Source of the DNA: CAZGVV01 sp964529155
GTDB taxonomy: Bacteria; Pseudomonadota; Alphaproteobacteria; Rickettsiales; SXRF01
Assembly: GCA_964529155.1 (NCBI GenBank)
Contig: CAZGVV010000048.1
Coordinates: forward strand, 1-16,166
DNA: 16,166 bases
Reading direction: 5' to 3'
The position numbers were made by a program, and so were the translations under genes. Numbering within the stretch: the first letter of the stretch is position 1; each line of letters starts with the position of its first letter. Under the pieces are notes generated by a model. That model was not told where the DNA came from. It did not search any database and was given only the letters and a program-made list of their open reading frames with translations. Shown here piece by piece: positions 1 to 8,053 of the stretch.

Positions 1-935
1 AACTGCACAGCGGTGGCAGGCACAACCAGGCTATCGACCCGGGTAGTTAATAAAAGGCGCACGTTGGTAAATCCACCGGGCCACAATAACCGTTTTGCAT
101 TGGGAAATGTGGATTTGAGCCGCACCGTGCCAGTGGTTTGGTCAATTTGATTATCCACCATATTGAGTGTGCCACTGTCCAGAACCGTGCGGTTATCAGG
201 TCCTACTGCCAGTACTTTCAATTTTTTCTGCTCAGCGATTTCCTGGTTGATTGCCAATACGTTTTGTTGAGGCAAACTGAAGAACACGCTGATCGGCGTC
301 ATTTGCGTAATGGTTACGATGCCATTTGCGTCACCGGGATGCACTAAATTTCCAACATCTACCGCACGAATACCGGTACGGCCATTGATCGGGGACGTGA
401 TGGTAGTGTAGCTAAGCAAAGCCCGCGCGTTATTGATGGCGCCTTCATCTGCCGCCACCGCAGCTTCTGCCTGCCGGACAGTGGAAAGCTGCGTGTCCAG
501 CACTTGCCGTGCGATGGCTTCGCCTAATCGCTGATACCGCTCCAAATCATGCCGTGCATTAGCGGCGATGGCTTCATCTTTGACTTTCGCAGCTTCTGCT
601 TGGTCTAACTGCGCCTGATAGGTTCGGGAATCAATTTTTGCTAGTACTTGCCCGGCTTTTACTTCCTGCCCTTCGATAAACAACACTTTCATCAATTGCC
701 CATCCACCTGGCTATGCACGGTGACGGTATTATACGCCTGGACCGTTCCTAAGCCGTCCAAATAAATGGGAATATCCTTGCGCACCACCGCTTCCGCCTG
801 CACAAGGGCGGGGGGTGTTTCACGCTCTTTTTTGCCGCCGCTGAACCAGGAATATATCCCCCATCCCAGCAAACCAGCCACGACCAGCGCAATAAGTGGC
901 TTCAGCAGTCTTCCTCGTCTTTGTGACATCGGCAT
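1..935 (-). CDS. mdtA: RND efflux periplasmic adaptor subunit (membrane fusion protein), 3' part outside the window
   Basis: This is the periplasmic adaptor that would link an inner-membrane RND pump to an outer-membrane channel. Translating the minus strand from ATG 935 (or the in-frame ATG at 929, starting MSQRRGRLL) gives about 310 residues that run off the left edge, against about 390 for the family, so the C-terminal end is missing. Visible parts are an N-terminal membrane anchor (LIALVVAGLLGWGIYSW), the first biotinyl-lipoyl half (VDGQLMKVLFIEGQEVKAG), a coiled-coil hairpin (QAQLDQAEAAKVKDE onward), the second lipoyl half (ITSPINGRTGIRAVDVG) and the start of the beta-barrel (VTITQMTPISVFFSLPQ). 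The last stretch and the overall order resemble MdtA more than AcrA. Pump genes (mdtB/mdtC-like) are expected beyond the left edge. No clear ribosome-binding site precedes either ATG. A palindromic TA-rich stretch sits just upstream. The family is certain; the exact MdtA assignment is an inference. Confidence 0.88.
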   Translation of the reverse strand, partial: MPMSQRRGRLLKPLIALVVAGLLGWGIYSWFSGGKKERETPPALVQAEAVVRKDIPIYLDGLGTVQAYNTVTVHSQVDGQLMKVLFIEGQEVKAGQVLAKIDSRTYQAQLDQAEAAKVKDEAIAANARHDLERYQRLGEAIARQVLDTQLSTVRQAEAAVAADEGAINNARALLSYTTITSPINGRTGIRAVDVGNLVHPGDANGIVTITQMTPISVFFSLPQQNVLAINQEIAEQKKLKVLAVGPDNRTVLDSGTLNMVDNQIDQTTGTVRLKSTFPNAKRLLWPGGFTNVRLLLTTRVDSLVVPATAVQ

Positions 936-1011
936 ATGTTATAATACGATTGCGGAGTCCAATCTACTCGGAATCAAATGAATAAACCGTATATATTGCT
1001 GCTTTTTATAT

Positions 1012-1042
1012 AAAAAAGCCGGGGTGTTTTAAGCACCCCGGC
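1012..1042 (-). terminator. Rho-independent terminator of the Hsp20 gene
   Basis: A perfect 9-bp GC-rich stem (GCCGGGGTG at 1018-1026 with CACCCCGGC at 1034-1042, 7-base loop) is followed, in the minus-strand direction, by six T residues (A-run at 1012-1017 on the plus strand). It lies 25 bases past the Hsp20 stop codon. It would end the Hsp20 transcript before the downstream efflux adaptor gene, so the two are probably separate transcription units. Confidence 0.9.
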
Positions 1043-1066
1043 CATACATGCTTACAATTGAAACGG

Positions 1067-1543
1067 TTATGCCGCGTTTCTGGCTTCCACGGTCTTGTGC
1101 CGTTTGGCTTGGTCTGCCACCTTAATCGGCACGGAGCGCGGCTTACTTTCTTCCGGTACTTCGCGCTTGAGCGACAAGGTAAGCAGTCCGTCGGATAGCT
1201 GGGCATCCACCACTTTCACATGGTCAGCCAGCGAGAATTTCCGTTCAAAACTACGGGTAGCTATGCCTTTATGCAGATAGGTAACCCCCTGATCCTCCAG
1301 CTCATCCGCACGCACACCGGAGACAGTTAACATATTGTTTTGCAAAACAATATTAAGCTCTTCCAAACGGAACCCTGCGACCGCCATAACGATGCTATAT
1401 TCATCTTCACTGGCACGCATAATGTTATATGGTGGGTAGGCAGAGGTACGCTCGTCGGCTTTAAAAGCACTGTCGATCAACTGATTGAGACGATCAAATC
1501 CGACAGTGGTACGGAATAAGGGCGATAAATCAAAACTATGCAT
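1067..1543 (-). CDS. ibpA: Small heat-shock protein, Hsp20/IbpA family
   Basis: This is an ATP-independent holdase chaperone of the cytoplasm that binds unfolding proteins under heat stress, for hand-over to DnaK/ClpB. The 158 residues show the class A opening (FDLSPLFRTTVGFDRL), the YPPYNI motif before the alpha-crystallin domain (about residues 36-130), and the conserved domain end (RSFERKFSL and LSDGLLTLSLKREVPE). A C-terminal VPI (I/V-x-I/V type) would mediate oligomer assembly. The length is normal. The start is well supported: AGGAGG lies 4 bases upstream of the ATG. The gene has its own terminator (1012-1042) and a sigma-32-like promoter (1610-1637), so it is a single-gene heat-shock unit divergent from recO. 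The ibpA symbol reflects the family; orthology to the E. coli gene is not shown. Confidence 0.95.
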   Translation of the reverse strand: MHSFDLSPLFRTTVGFDRLNQLIDSAFKADERTSAYPPYNIMRASEDEYSIVMAVAGFRLEELNIVLQNNMLTVSGVRADELEDQGVTYLHKGIATRSFERKFSLADHVKVVDAQLSDGLLTLSLKREVPEESKPRSVPIKVADQAKRHKTVEARNAA

Positions 1544-1545
1544 AT

Positions 1546-1567
1546 AACCTCCTGATAAAGCTAGGTT
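1546..1567 (-). promoter_or_regulatory. Possible RNA-thermometer hairpin over the Hsp20 ribosome-binding site
   Basis: In the minus-strand transcript, AACCU (plus 1563-1567) can pair with AGGUU (plus 1546-1550), which contains half of the AGGAGG ribosome-binding site. The loop is 12 bases. An alternative pairing of the same CCU with the first AGG also masks the site. ROSE-type thermometers are established regulators of alphaproteobacterial small heat-shock genes. Here the stem is short, so the assignment is tentative. Confidence 0.3.
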
Positions 1568-1609
1568 TAAACAACTTCACGAACCCATGAGGCATCCGTG
1601 TACAAATGG

Positions 1610-1637
1610 ATATGGCGCGTGATTTTTGGTTTTCAAG
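1610..1637 (-). promoter_or_regulatory. Sigma-32 (RpoH) type heat-shock promoter for Hsp20
   Basis: Read on the minus strand, CTTGAAA (plus 1631-1637) matches the sigma-32 -35 consensus exactly. It is followed after 13 bases by CGCCATAT (plus 1610-1617), 7 of 8 against CCCCATNT. Transcription would begin near 1603, giving a 5' leader of about 60 bases. The promoter occupies the region just upstream of the divergent recO start. Confidence 0.8.
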
Positions 1638-1666
1638 GATGGTTTACAAGAGGAAGATTATTTCGC

Positions 1667-2407
1667 ATGGTTAAATCCATGCAATTCACCGATGCCGCCA
1701 TTATCCTCACCACCCGTAAACTCGGCGAGCATAGTATTATGGTGCGCGCCCTCACCCAAGAACACGGCGTTTATGCTGGAGCCGTACGCGGCGGACACAG
1801 TAAACAGCAGCGGGGACTATGGCAGCCGGGCAATCAGGTTGATCTCACCTGGAAAGCGCGCTTGGCAGAGCAAGTCGGCAGCTTTAGCGGGGAATTACAT
1901 GAAGCTGTGGCAGCCTATGCCATGCAGGACCGTGCCGCTTTGAGCGCCCTTACCTCAGCGACCACGCTTATTCACACCCTTGTCCCTGAACGCGCACCAC
2001 ACCCTATGCTCTATAGGGCATTGCATGATTTTACCCAGGCGATCGTAACAAAAGAATGGCAATTAGCCTATGCGCGCTTTGAATTGGCCTTGCTTAGTGA
2101 ATGTGGTTTTCAGTTGGACCTGTCGTCTTGCGCCGCCACGGGGAGAAAAGAAGATTTAATTTACGTCTCCCCCAAATCCGGCCATGCCGTAAGCCGGGAG
2201 GCGGGTGTGCCTTATCATGAAAAAATGTTGCCGCTTCCGGCATTTATTTTATCAGGTCATCACACCGCTACCCCGCCTGACATCCGGGACTCGCTGCGCC
2301 TAACTGGTTATTTTTTAGAGCATTGGTTACTGATCCCCCATGAAAAATCTATCCCCGCCGCGCGAAAACGCTTGGTAGAAATGCTTAGCTGTATTATGCC
2401 TGATTGA
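1667..2407 (+). CDS. recO: DNA repair protein RecO
   Basis: RecO is the recombination mediator that, with RecR, loads RecA onto SSB-coated single-stranded DNA in the RecFOR gap-repair pathway. From ATG 1667 it is 246 residues, a usual length. The N-terminal OB-fold begins MQFTDAAIILTTRKLGEHS and continues with ALTQEHGVYAGAVRGG. The C-terminal part has CGFQLDLSSCAATGRKEDL followed by YVSPKSGHAVS, the family's signature block. The reading frame is open up to an ATG at 1598, but the added residues (MYKWIWRVIFGF...) look unlike RecO and that stretch holds the Hsp20 promoter, so a later start is preferred. ATG 1667 has GAGGA 12 bases upstream, and ATG 1679 (MQFTD) is the alternative. parC follows 3 bases after the stop, so the two are probably co-transcribed. 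Confidence 0.93.
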   Translation: MVKSMQFTDAAIILTTRKLGEHSIMVRALTQEHGVYAGAVRGGHSKQQRGLWQPGNQVDLTWKARLAEQVGSFSGELHEAVAAYAMQDRAALSALTSATTLIHTLVPERAPHPMLYRALHDFTQAIVTKEWQLAYARFELALLSECGFQLDLSSCAATGRKEDLIYVSPKSGHAVSREAGVPYHEKMLPLPAFILSGHHTATPPDIRDSLRLTGYFLEHWLLIPHEKSIPAARKRLVEMLSCIMPD

Positions 2408-2410
2408 ATT

Positions 2411-4651
2411 ATGGCCCCTAAACCTCCTGTAAAAATTGCCGAGACAATCCAGAACGTCTCCTTCAAATCTTCGCTGGAGACACGTTATTTAGCGTATGCG
2501 CTTTCGACTATCACCTCCCGCTCCCTGCCGGATGTGCGCGATGGCTTGAAGCCTGTACACCGGCGCCTGCTGTTTGCTATGCGGGAATTAAAGCTGGACC
2601 CGGCATCTGGATTTAAAAAATGCGCGCGTGTGGTCGGTGATGTCATCGGTAAATACCATCCGCATGGTGACACCGCGGTGTATGACGCCATGGTGCGCTT
2701 AGCGCAGAGCTTCGCTGTGCGTTATCCGCTGGTGGATGGCCAGGGTAATTTTGGCTCGATCGACGGTGATTCCGCTGCCGCCATGCGTTACACCGAAGCA
2801 CGTCTTACCGATATTGCCATCTCCTTGATGGACGGGTTGAGCGAAGACACGGTTGATTTCCGAGCCACCTATGATGGCGAGGAAAGTGAACCCATCGTCA
2901 TGCCTGCTGCCTTTCCGAATTTGCTGGCAAATGGTGCGGAAGGCATTGCAGTTGGTATGGCCACCAGCATCCCACCGCATAATGTGGGCGAATTATGTGA
3001 TGCGCTGCTTTATATCCTCAAACATCCTGATTGCGCCGTGGCCAAATTGTTGCGCCATGTTCAAGGACCTGATTTTCCTACAGGCGGCACGATTGTAGAG
3101 TCGCCGGAAAATATCCAAGCGGCGTATGAAACCGGTCGCGGGTCCATTCGGCTGCGTGCACGCTGGGAGCGCGAGGAACTGAGCCATGGCTTGTACCATA
3201 TCGTCGTCACGGAAATCCCTTACCAGGTTCAGAAATCCAAGCTGATTGAAAAAATCGCCGAGTTATTCCGTGACAAGAAACTCCCGCTACTGGGGAATAT
3301 TCGCGATGAATCCGCCGAAGAAATCCGTTTAGTGCTGGAACCTAAAAGCCGCAGCGTCGATCCTGAGATGCTCATGGAATCGCTGTTTCGTGCCACTGAT
3401 TTGGAAACGCGCTTTGCCCTGAATATGAACGTGCTGGATGCAAGCGGCGTACCGCGCGTAATGAATTTAAAAGAAATTCTGGTTGAATTCCTGAAACACC
3501 GCCATGAAGTGCTGGTGCGACGCAGTAATTTCCGCCTCGCCAATATCGCCCGCCGGTTGGAAATTTTGGAAGGCTTGCTCATTTGCTATCTGAATCTGGA
3601 TGAAGTGATCCGTATCATTCGTGAGGAAGATGAACCCAAGCAAGAATTGATGCGCGTATTTAAGCTTAGCGACTTACAGGTTGAATCCATCCTTAACATG
3701 CGGCTACGTTCTTTGCGCCGACTGGAGGAAATGGAACTTAAACGCGAACATAAAGAACTCAAAGCCGAGCAAAAAGCCTTGCAAACTCTGTTAAAAGATG
3801 AAAATTCACGCTGGGAATACATTGGCNNNNNNNNNNAGATCAAAGTTATCAAAAAACGCTTTGGCGGCGGCATACTTGGTAAGCGCCGCACCGAATTTGG
3901 CGCCGCACCGGTTGGCAAAGATATTTCTATCGAAGCCTTTATTGAAAAAGAACCGGTGACTGTATTGGTTTCTGCCATGGGCTGGGTACGGGCATTGAAA
4001 GGCCACAACTTAGAACTTAGCGATATGAAATATAAAGAAGGTGATGAGCCACGTTTTGCGCTGGAAGCCATGACGACGGATAAATTACTTGCTTTTGCCA
4101 CCAATGGCCGGGCTTACACCCTATCCGTTGATAAACTTCCGCGCGGCACCAAAGCCACCGCGGGCGAACCCCTACGCCTTATGATTGGTTTGGAAGCGGC
4201 GGATGATTTAGTCGAACTTCATGTATATGATCCTGCCGCACAGCTGTTAGTAGCCTCGGATGCCGGACGCGGATTTATCGTTAGCATGGACGAATGTGCT
4301 GCCTCCACGCGCGGGGGCAAACAGATCCTATCGGTGGGAGATGGCGTACGCGCCAGGATATGCACGGTTATTCGTGGTGATCACGTTGCTATTATTGGCG
4401 ATAACCGTAAATTATTGATATTCCCCATTGAGCAAATTCCGCCGATGAAAAAAGGGCAAGGTGTGATGCTGCAAAAATACAAAGGCGGCCATATGACTGA
4501 CCTGAAAATTTTCACCCGAAAAGAAGGGCTGAGCTGGACATTGGGCGGGCGTACCCGCACGGAAACGGATTTACGCCCCTGGATAGGTAACCGCGCTGAT
4601 ATTGGACGCTTGCCGCCAACAGGCTTTCCGCGCAGCAATACGTTTGATTAG
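2411..4651 (+). CDS. parC: DNA topoisomerase IV subunit A (with a 10-N assembly gap)
   Basis: This is the cleavage and re-ligation subunit of topoisomerase IV, which decatenates daughter chromosomes together with ParE. Residues about 25-130 carry the winged-helix core with GKYHPHGDTAVYDAMVR (quinolone-determining region) and AMRYTEARL, where Tyr127 is the catalytic tyrosine. The tower and coiled-coil lie at about 340-475, and the C-terminal beta-pinwheel has a degenerate box (STRGGKQ) in place of the GyrA QRRGGKG box. That, and the ending GLSWTLGGRTRTETDL...PPTGFPRSN, mark it as ParC rather than GyrA. Ten N at 3827-3836 fall inside the coiled-coil, and the frame continues on both sides. It follows recO by 3 bases without a strong ribosome-binding site, suggesting coupled translation. 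The gene faces the sensor gene tail to tail, with 47 bases between. Confidence 0.96.
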   Translation: MAPKPPVKIAETIQNVSFKSSLETRYLAYALSTITSRSLPDVRDGLKPVHRRLLFAMRELKLDPASGFKKCARVVGDVIGKYHPHGDTAVYDAMVRLAQSFAVRYPLVDGQGNFGSIDGDSAAAMRYTEARLTDIAISLMDGLSEDTVDFRATYDGEESEPIVMPAAFPNLLANGAEGIAVGMATSIPPHNVGELCDALLYILKHPDCAVAKLLRHVQGPDFPTGGTIVESPENIQAAYETGRGSIRLRARWEREELSHGLYHIVVTEIPYQVQKSKLIEKIAELFRDKKLPLLGNIRDESAEEIRLVLEPKSRSVDPEMLMESLFRATDLETRFALNMNVLDASGVPRVMNLKEILVEFLKHRHEVLVRRSNFRLANIARRLEILEGLLICYLNLDEVIRIIREEDEPKQELMRVFKLSDLQVESILNMRLRSLRRLEEMELKREHKELKAEQKALQTLLKDENSRWEYIGXXXXIKVIKKRFGGGILGKRRTEFGAAPVGKDISIEAFIEKEPVTVLVSAMGWVRALKGHNLELSDMKYKEGDEPRFALEAMTTDKLLAFATNGRAYTLSVDKLPRGTKATAGEPLRLMIGLEAADDLVELHVYDPAAQLLVASDAGRGFIVSMDECAASTRGGKQILSVGDGVRARICTVIRGDHVAIIGDNRKLLIFPIEQIPPMKKGQGVMLQKYKGGHMTDLKIFTRKEGLSWTLGGRTRTETDLRPWIGNRADIGRLPPTGFPRSNTFD
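3827..3836. other. Run of 10 N (assembly gap) inside parC
   Basis: The ten undetermined bases interrupt parC between RWEYIG and IKVIKKRFGG. The frame is kept if the gap is 10 (or 4) bases. Ten is probably a placeholder and not a measured length. Confidence 0.97.
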
Positions 4652-4698
4652 CCAAAAGACTGCTGCATCCAATAAGACCGAATTTCAGACAAAATTTG

Positions 4699-6858
4699 TT
4701 ATGCGGATTTAAGCCTGTCTAAAATCTCTGCACCACCCTGATTCTCAATGTAATGCGCCAGCGCCAGCACCACACGGCGGTCGAATTGCTTATCTACCTG
4801 CGCCAGCAATGTATCAATCGTTTGATCAACCGTAAGTGCACAACGGTATGCGCGAGGGGAAATCATACCTACAAAGGCATTTACTACAGCAATAATCCTG
4901 GCAGAGATAAGAATCTGCTCACCTTTAAGTCCATTAGGTCCGCTTCCATCCCAATGCTCAGGTGCCTGTTCCAATGTCTCGACTACGGGTCCATCGAAAG
5001 TAATAGGGCGTAATAGGATAGCGCTGGCTTTTATTGATTCGCGGATTGAACGCAATTCTTCGTCCTGCAATACGTCTGGCCGTGTCAGCATATCAGCAGG
5101 GACGACAATTTTACCGATATTCATTAAACTACCCGCAATACGTGTCGTCTCCGCTGTTTGTGGATCAAGGCTCATACCGTCAGCCACGGCTTGTGCAATG
5201 CAGGAGACCAACATGGAGTGATTAGCCGCATGCGGATCACGCTTATCAACCATTACAATCAATGTTTCGATCAATTCGCTGTGCATGCGAATGCGTTTTT
5301 CACGCTCACGCACCACTTCACTGATATCCTGCTCTACCACCAATACACCAGGTGTAGGCTCCGGCATACCTGGCACAGGAATATGGGCGAGTGGTACATA
5401 TTCCATCCGTACAATATGTTCTTTTCCCTCTTCACTAAACCGACGAATTAACGAATGCGCCCCATGGCTGATGGCCTCATCCGCCGCTTGCACAATGCTT
5501 TGCGCCCGCCCTGCTCCCAGCACATCGACGATAGGTTTACCCGTAATTGCTTCCACCGGCATGGAAGCCGCACGCGCCGCTGGCCGGTTAGCAAACCGGT
5601 AGTGATGGTCATGATCCAGGATATAAATGGATTCCGGCTGATTATCCGCCACCAGGGAAAGCAAGCGCTCTTGCGCCGTTGCACGCTCGGCCAAATCACG
5701 AAAATAATGCGAAGCAAATAATGCGCGACGTGAACTGGCGCTATACCATACGGCCACCACCGTTGCCATGACGATCACCAGGACCAAGACCAATACAATG
5801 ATCATGATGGTACGACGATCACGGCTTTCCTGCAATGCCTCGGNNNNNNNNNNACTATCAACCTTGACCATTAAGGTCCATGGGGTGTTAGCAATCACAC
5901 GCCCAGTAACCAGCACATCCTTAAAACGATAATCCCGCATTTCTGCAAAATTACCCGGATGCGTGATAGCAAAACTCGCTGCAGGTGTAGAGTTAAGTGA
6001 TTTTTCCAATGGCGCTGTGCCATCCAGCAAGGGCGTTAAATACGTCACCATATTATCTTTAATACGCACAAGCGAGGCTTCCATCGTCTTTTCAGTCACG
6101 CCCGGATGATGGAGCAGTGCATACATCGACTCATCCAATTCCCGCACACCAACAATACGTCCAACAGGCGCTGTTTTCGTTGGGTCTGCTTGAATGCCAA
6201 ATACTGGCGTTACAAAACCGATGAGAATTTTTCCATCCTCATTTTTAAATATATCGATCAGGACAGACGCATTGGGTGCAATATTACCCAGCTCTTCTGC
6301 TACGTGCGGATTTAAGGTAGAAAAATACGGCGTTCCTACCACAATATTGTTATGCACATCCAGCACGGCAATGCCTGAAGTTGACGTATAAGAAATTTGC
6401 GTAGGAATGCGGGCGCTCAGTGGCACAGAATTTGGCGAGAATCCCATGCGATCCGCAGTAAATAACAACAGATTGCGCAGATAGGTTTTTTGGGCAGGCT
6501 CGACATGCGGTGCTGAACTGTCTATTCCGGGTTGCTCACGTAATTCGGCGAAATACAACTGAAGCGAGGGATTTTCTGCCAGTTTTTTCAATCCATCAAA
6601 ATTACCATTCACCCAGTCGGAAACAGCACCAGCGCGACTATCGGCAATAAGGTTGAGTTTTTCTTGCCAGGTGCGCATATCGCGCTCCAGCTCCATATAT
6701 GCATAACGGCTTACTAACAGCGCGCCGACCACCGCTAAAGCCACAACAACGGGCACAATACTATATAGGCGAGGCTTGAAAAAATGCATAGAAAACGGTG
6801 TCATGCTGCGATGAGCACGTTTATTCAACCGCTTAATCATGTTTTTATTGATACGCAT
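4699..6858 (-). CDS. Membrane sensor with periplasmic region, PAS domain and degenerate HD-GYP domain (10-N gap)
   Basis: Counting from ATG 6858, the 719 residues read: short cytoplasmic tail; membrane segment about 31-51 (LYSIVPVVVALAVVGALLVS); a large periplasmic Cache-like sensing region about 55-345; membrane segment about 350-371 (IMIIVLVLVLVIVM); PAS domain about 395-515 (NQPESIYILDHDHHYRFANR, ending GVLVVEQDISEV); HD-GYP fold about 525-700. HD-GYP proteins normally hydrolyse cyclic-di-GMP. Here the family's HD pair reads MN (579-580, in SLMNIGK), the HHE motif reads APE, GYP reads GPN, and the late Asp reads Asn660 (AVVNAF). Only an early His (547) remains, so catalysis is unlikely and a binding or signalling role is more probable. 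An upstream in-frame ATG at 6960 would overlap leuB and is disfavoured; ATG 6840 is an alternative start. No start has a clear ribosome-binding site. Ten N at 5844-5853 lie just before the second membrane segment. Confidence 0.85.
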   Translation of the reverse strand: MRINKNMIKRLNKRAHRSMTPFSMHFFKPRLYSIVPVVVALAVVGALLVSRYAYMELERDMRTWQEKLNLIADSRAGAVSDWVNGNFDGLKKLAENPSLQLYFAELREQPGIDSSAPHVEPAQKTYLRNLLLFTADRMGFSPNSVPLSARIPTQISYTSTSGIAVLDVHNNIVVGTPYFSTLNPHVAEELGNIAPNASVLIDIFKNEDGKILIGFVTPVFGIQADPTKTAPVGRIVGVRELDESMYALLHHPGVTEKTMEASLVRIKDNMVTYLTPLLDGTAPLEKSLNSTPAASFAITHPGNFAEMRDYRFKDVLVTGRVIANTPWTLMVKVDSXXXXEALQESRDRRTIMIIVLVLVLVIVMATVVAVWYSASSRRALFASHYFRDLAERATAQERLLSLVADNQPESIYILDHDHHYRFANRPAARAASMPVEAITGKPIVDVLGAGRAQSIVQAADEAISHGAHSLIRRFSEEGKEHIVRMEYVPLAHIPVPGMPEPTPGVLVVEQDISEVVREREKRIRMHSELIETLIVMVDKRDPHAANHSMLVSCIAQAVADGMSLDPQTAETTRIAGSLMNIGKIVVPADMLTRPDVLQDEELRSIRESIKASAILLRPITFDGPVVETLEQAPEHWDGSGPNGLKGEQILISARIIAVVNAFVGMISPRAYRCALTVDQTIDTLLAQVDKQFDRRVVLALAHYIENQGGAEILDRLKSA
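5844..5853. other. Run of 10 N (assembly gap) inside the sensor gene
   Basis: The ten undetermined bases lie between the end of the periplasmic region (LMVKVDS) and the second membrane segment (EALQESRDRRT). The reading frame is preserved across the gap as written. True length is unknown. Confidence 0.97.
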
Positions 6859-6861
6859 TGC

Positions 6862-6890
6862 TTGACATTGCAGTGGCAAATCGTGAAAAA
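6862..6890 (+). promoter_or_regulatory. Possible promoter for leuB and the downstream gene run
   Basis: TTGACA at 6862-6867 is a perfect -35 element. The best -10 candidate 17 bases further on (6885-6890) is poor, so only the -35 is convincing. It sits 73 bases before the leuB start and overlaps the first codons of the divergent sensor gene. No leucine leader peptide or riboswitch is apparent between it and leuB. Confidence 0.35.
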
Positions 6891-6939
6891 GTCTATCCCG
6901 TTGTAAGCCATTGGTGCCCGCGCGGTCAAGGAGTCTGTC

Positions 6940-8034
6940 ATGCCAAAACACACGAAACACGTTTTACTTCTCCCCGGCGACGGCATTGGCCCGGAAGTAG
7001 TGGCCGAAGCGGAAAAAATTTTACGTGCGCTTGGTGCGTGCAGCAATATGCAATTCACATTTGAAACAGCGTTGATTGGTGGTGCTGCATACGAGAAAAC
7101 CGGAACACCGTTTCCTGTTGAAACCATTGCTTCCGCACGCAAGGCGGATGCCATTTTACTTGGCGCAGTGGGAGGCCCGAAATGGGAAGGACTTGAGCAT
7201 GCATTACGCCCTGAACGCGGCTTACTTGCCCTACGCAAAGAACTCGATCTATTTGCCAATCTCCGCCCGGCCCTTTGCTTCCCTGCCTTAGCTGACGCAT
7301 CCACGCTCAAATCAGAAGTAGTAACCGGACTTGATATTTTAATCGTTCGCGAACTAACAGGCGGCATTTATTTTGGCACGCCGCGTGGTGTTGAGACATT
7401 GACTGATGGCACGCGACGCGGCTTTAACACGGAAGTATATACTAGCCCTGAAGTGCACCGTATCGCACGTGTTGCATTCGAACTTGCGGCGAAGCGTGGC
7501 GGGAAAGTCTGTTCCGTAGACAAAGCAAACGTGCTGGAATGCACCGAGATGTGGCGCGAAGAAGTGCAGGCCATCCATGACAGAGAATTTCCTGATATTG
7601 CACTCAGCCATATGTATGTCGATAATGCCGCCATGCAATTGGTTCGTGCACCAAAGCAATTTGATGTACTGGTCACCACAAACATGTTCGGTGACATCCT
7701 CTCTGACATCGCTGCTCAGCTTACCGGATCGCTTGGCATGCTACCTTCCGCCTCTTTCGGCATTCCAGGTACACCTGCCGTTTATGAGCCTGTCCATGGC
7801 AGCGCTCCCGACATTGCCGGCCAAAATATCGCCAATCCCCTTGCGACCATTTTAAGCGTCGCCATGATGCTACGCTTCAGCTTTGACCTGCAAAAAGAAG
7901 CAAATGCGTTGGAAAATGCAGTTAAAACTGTGCTGAATCAAGGCTTGCGCACAGCTGATATTATGCAACCAGGCATGAGAAAGGTAACCACCGCTGAGAT
8001 GGGGGATGCAGTTCGACTTGCTATTAATCTCTAA
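6940..8034 (+). CDS. leuB: 3-isopropylmalate dehydrogenase
   Basis: LeuB oxidises and decarboxylates (2R,3S)-3-isopropylmalate to 2-oxoisocaproate with NAD, the third step of leucine synthesis, in the cytoplasm as a dimer with Mg/Mn. The 364 residues are full length and carry the family landmarks: LLPGDGIGPEV at the N-terminus, GAVGGPKWEG, the substrate-binding LRPERGLLALRKEL, RELTGGIYFG, KANVLE, HMYVDNAAMQLVRAP (metal and substrate residues), TTNMFGDILSD and the NAD-binding EPVHGSAPDIAG. The start is secure: AAGGAG (6928-6933) lies 6 bases before the ATG. asd follows after 19 bases. leuC and leuD are about 3.8 kb downstream on the same strand instead of adjacent. Confidence 0.98.
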   Translation: MPKHTKHVLLLPGDGIGPEVVAEAEKILRALGACSNMQFTFETALIGGAAYEKTGTPFPVETIASARKADAILLGAVGGPKWEGLEHALRPERGLLALRKELDLFANLRPALCFPALADASTLKSEVVTGLDILIVRELTGGIYFGTPRGVETLTDGTRRGFNTEVYTSPEVHRIARVAFELAAKRGGKVCSVDKANVLECTEMWREEVQAIHDREFPDIALSHMYVDNAAMQLVRAPKQFDVLVTTNMFGDILSDIAAQLTGSLGMLPSASFGIPGTPAVYEPVHGSAPDIAGQNIANPLATILSVAMMLRFSFDLQKEANALENAVKTVLNQGLRTADIMQPGMRKVTTAEMGDAVRLAINL

Positions 8035-8053
8035 TATGTATTAGGATAAGACT

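Noticed and set aside
1598..1666. Longer recO start at ATG 1598
   Set aside because: The extra residues do not look like RecO, and the stretch contains the divergent heat-shock promoter.
2411..4651. gyrA instead of parC
   Set aside because: The C-terminal domain lacks the QRRGGKG GyrA box, and the ending and neighbours fit ParC.
4652..4698. Shared terminator between convergent parC and the sensor gene
   Set aside because: Only a weak AATTT/AAATT pairing is present, with no GC-rich stem or T-tract.
6859..6960. Longer start for the sensor gene at ATG 6960
   Set aside because: It would overlap the leuB start and ribosome-binding site, and the added residues have no domain character.
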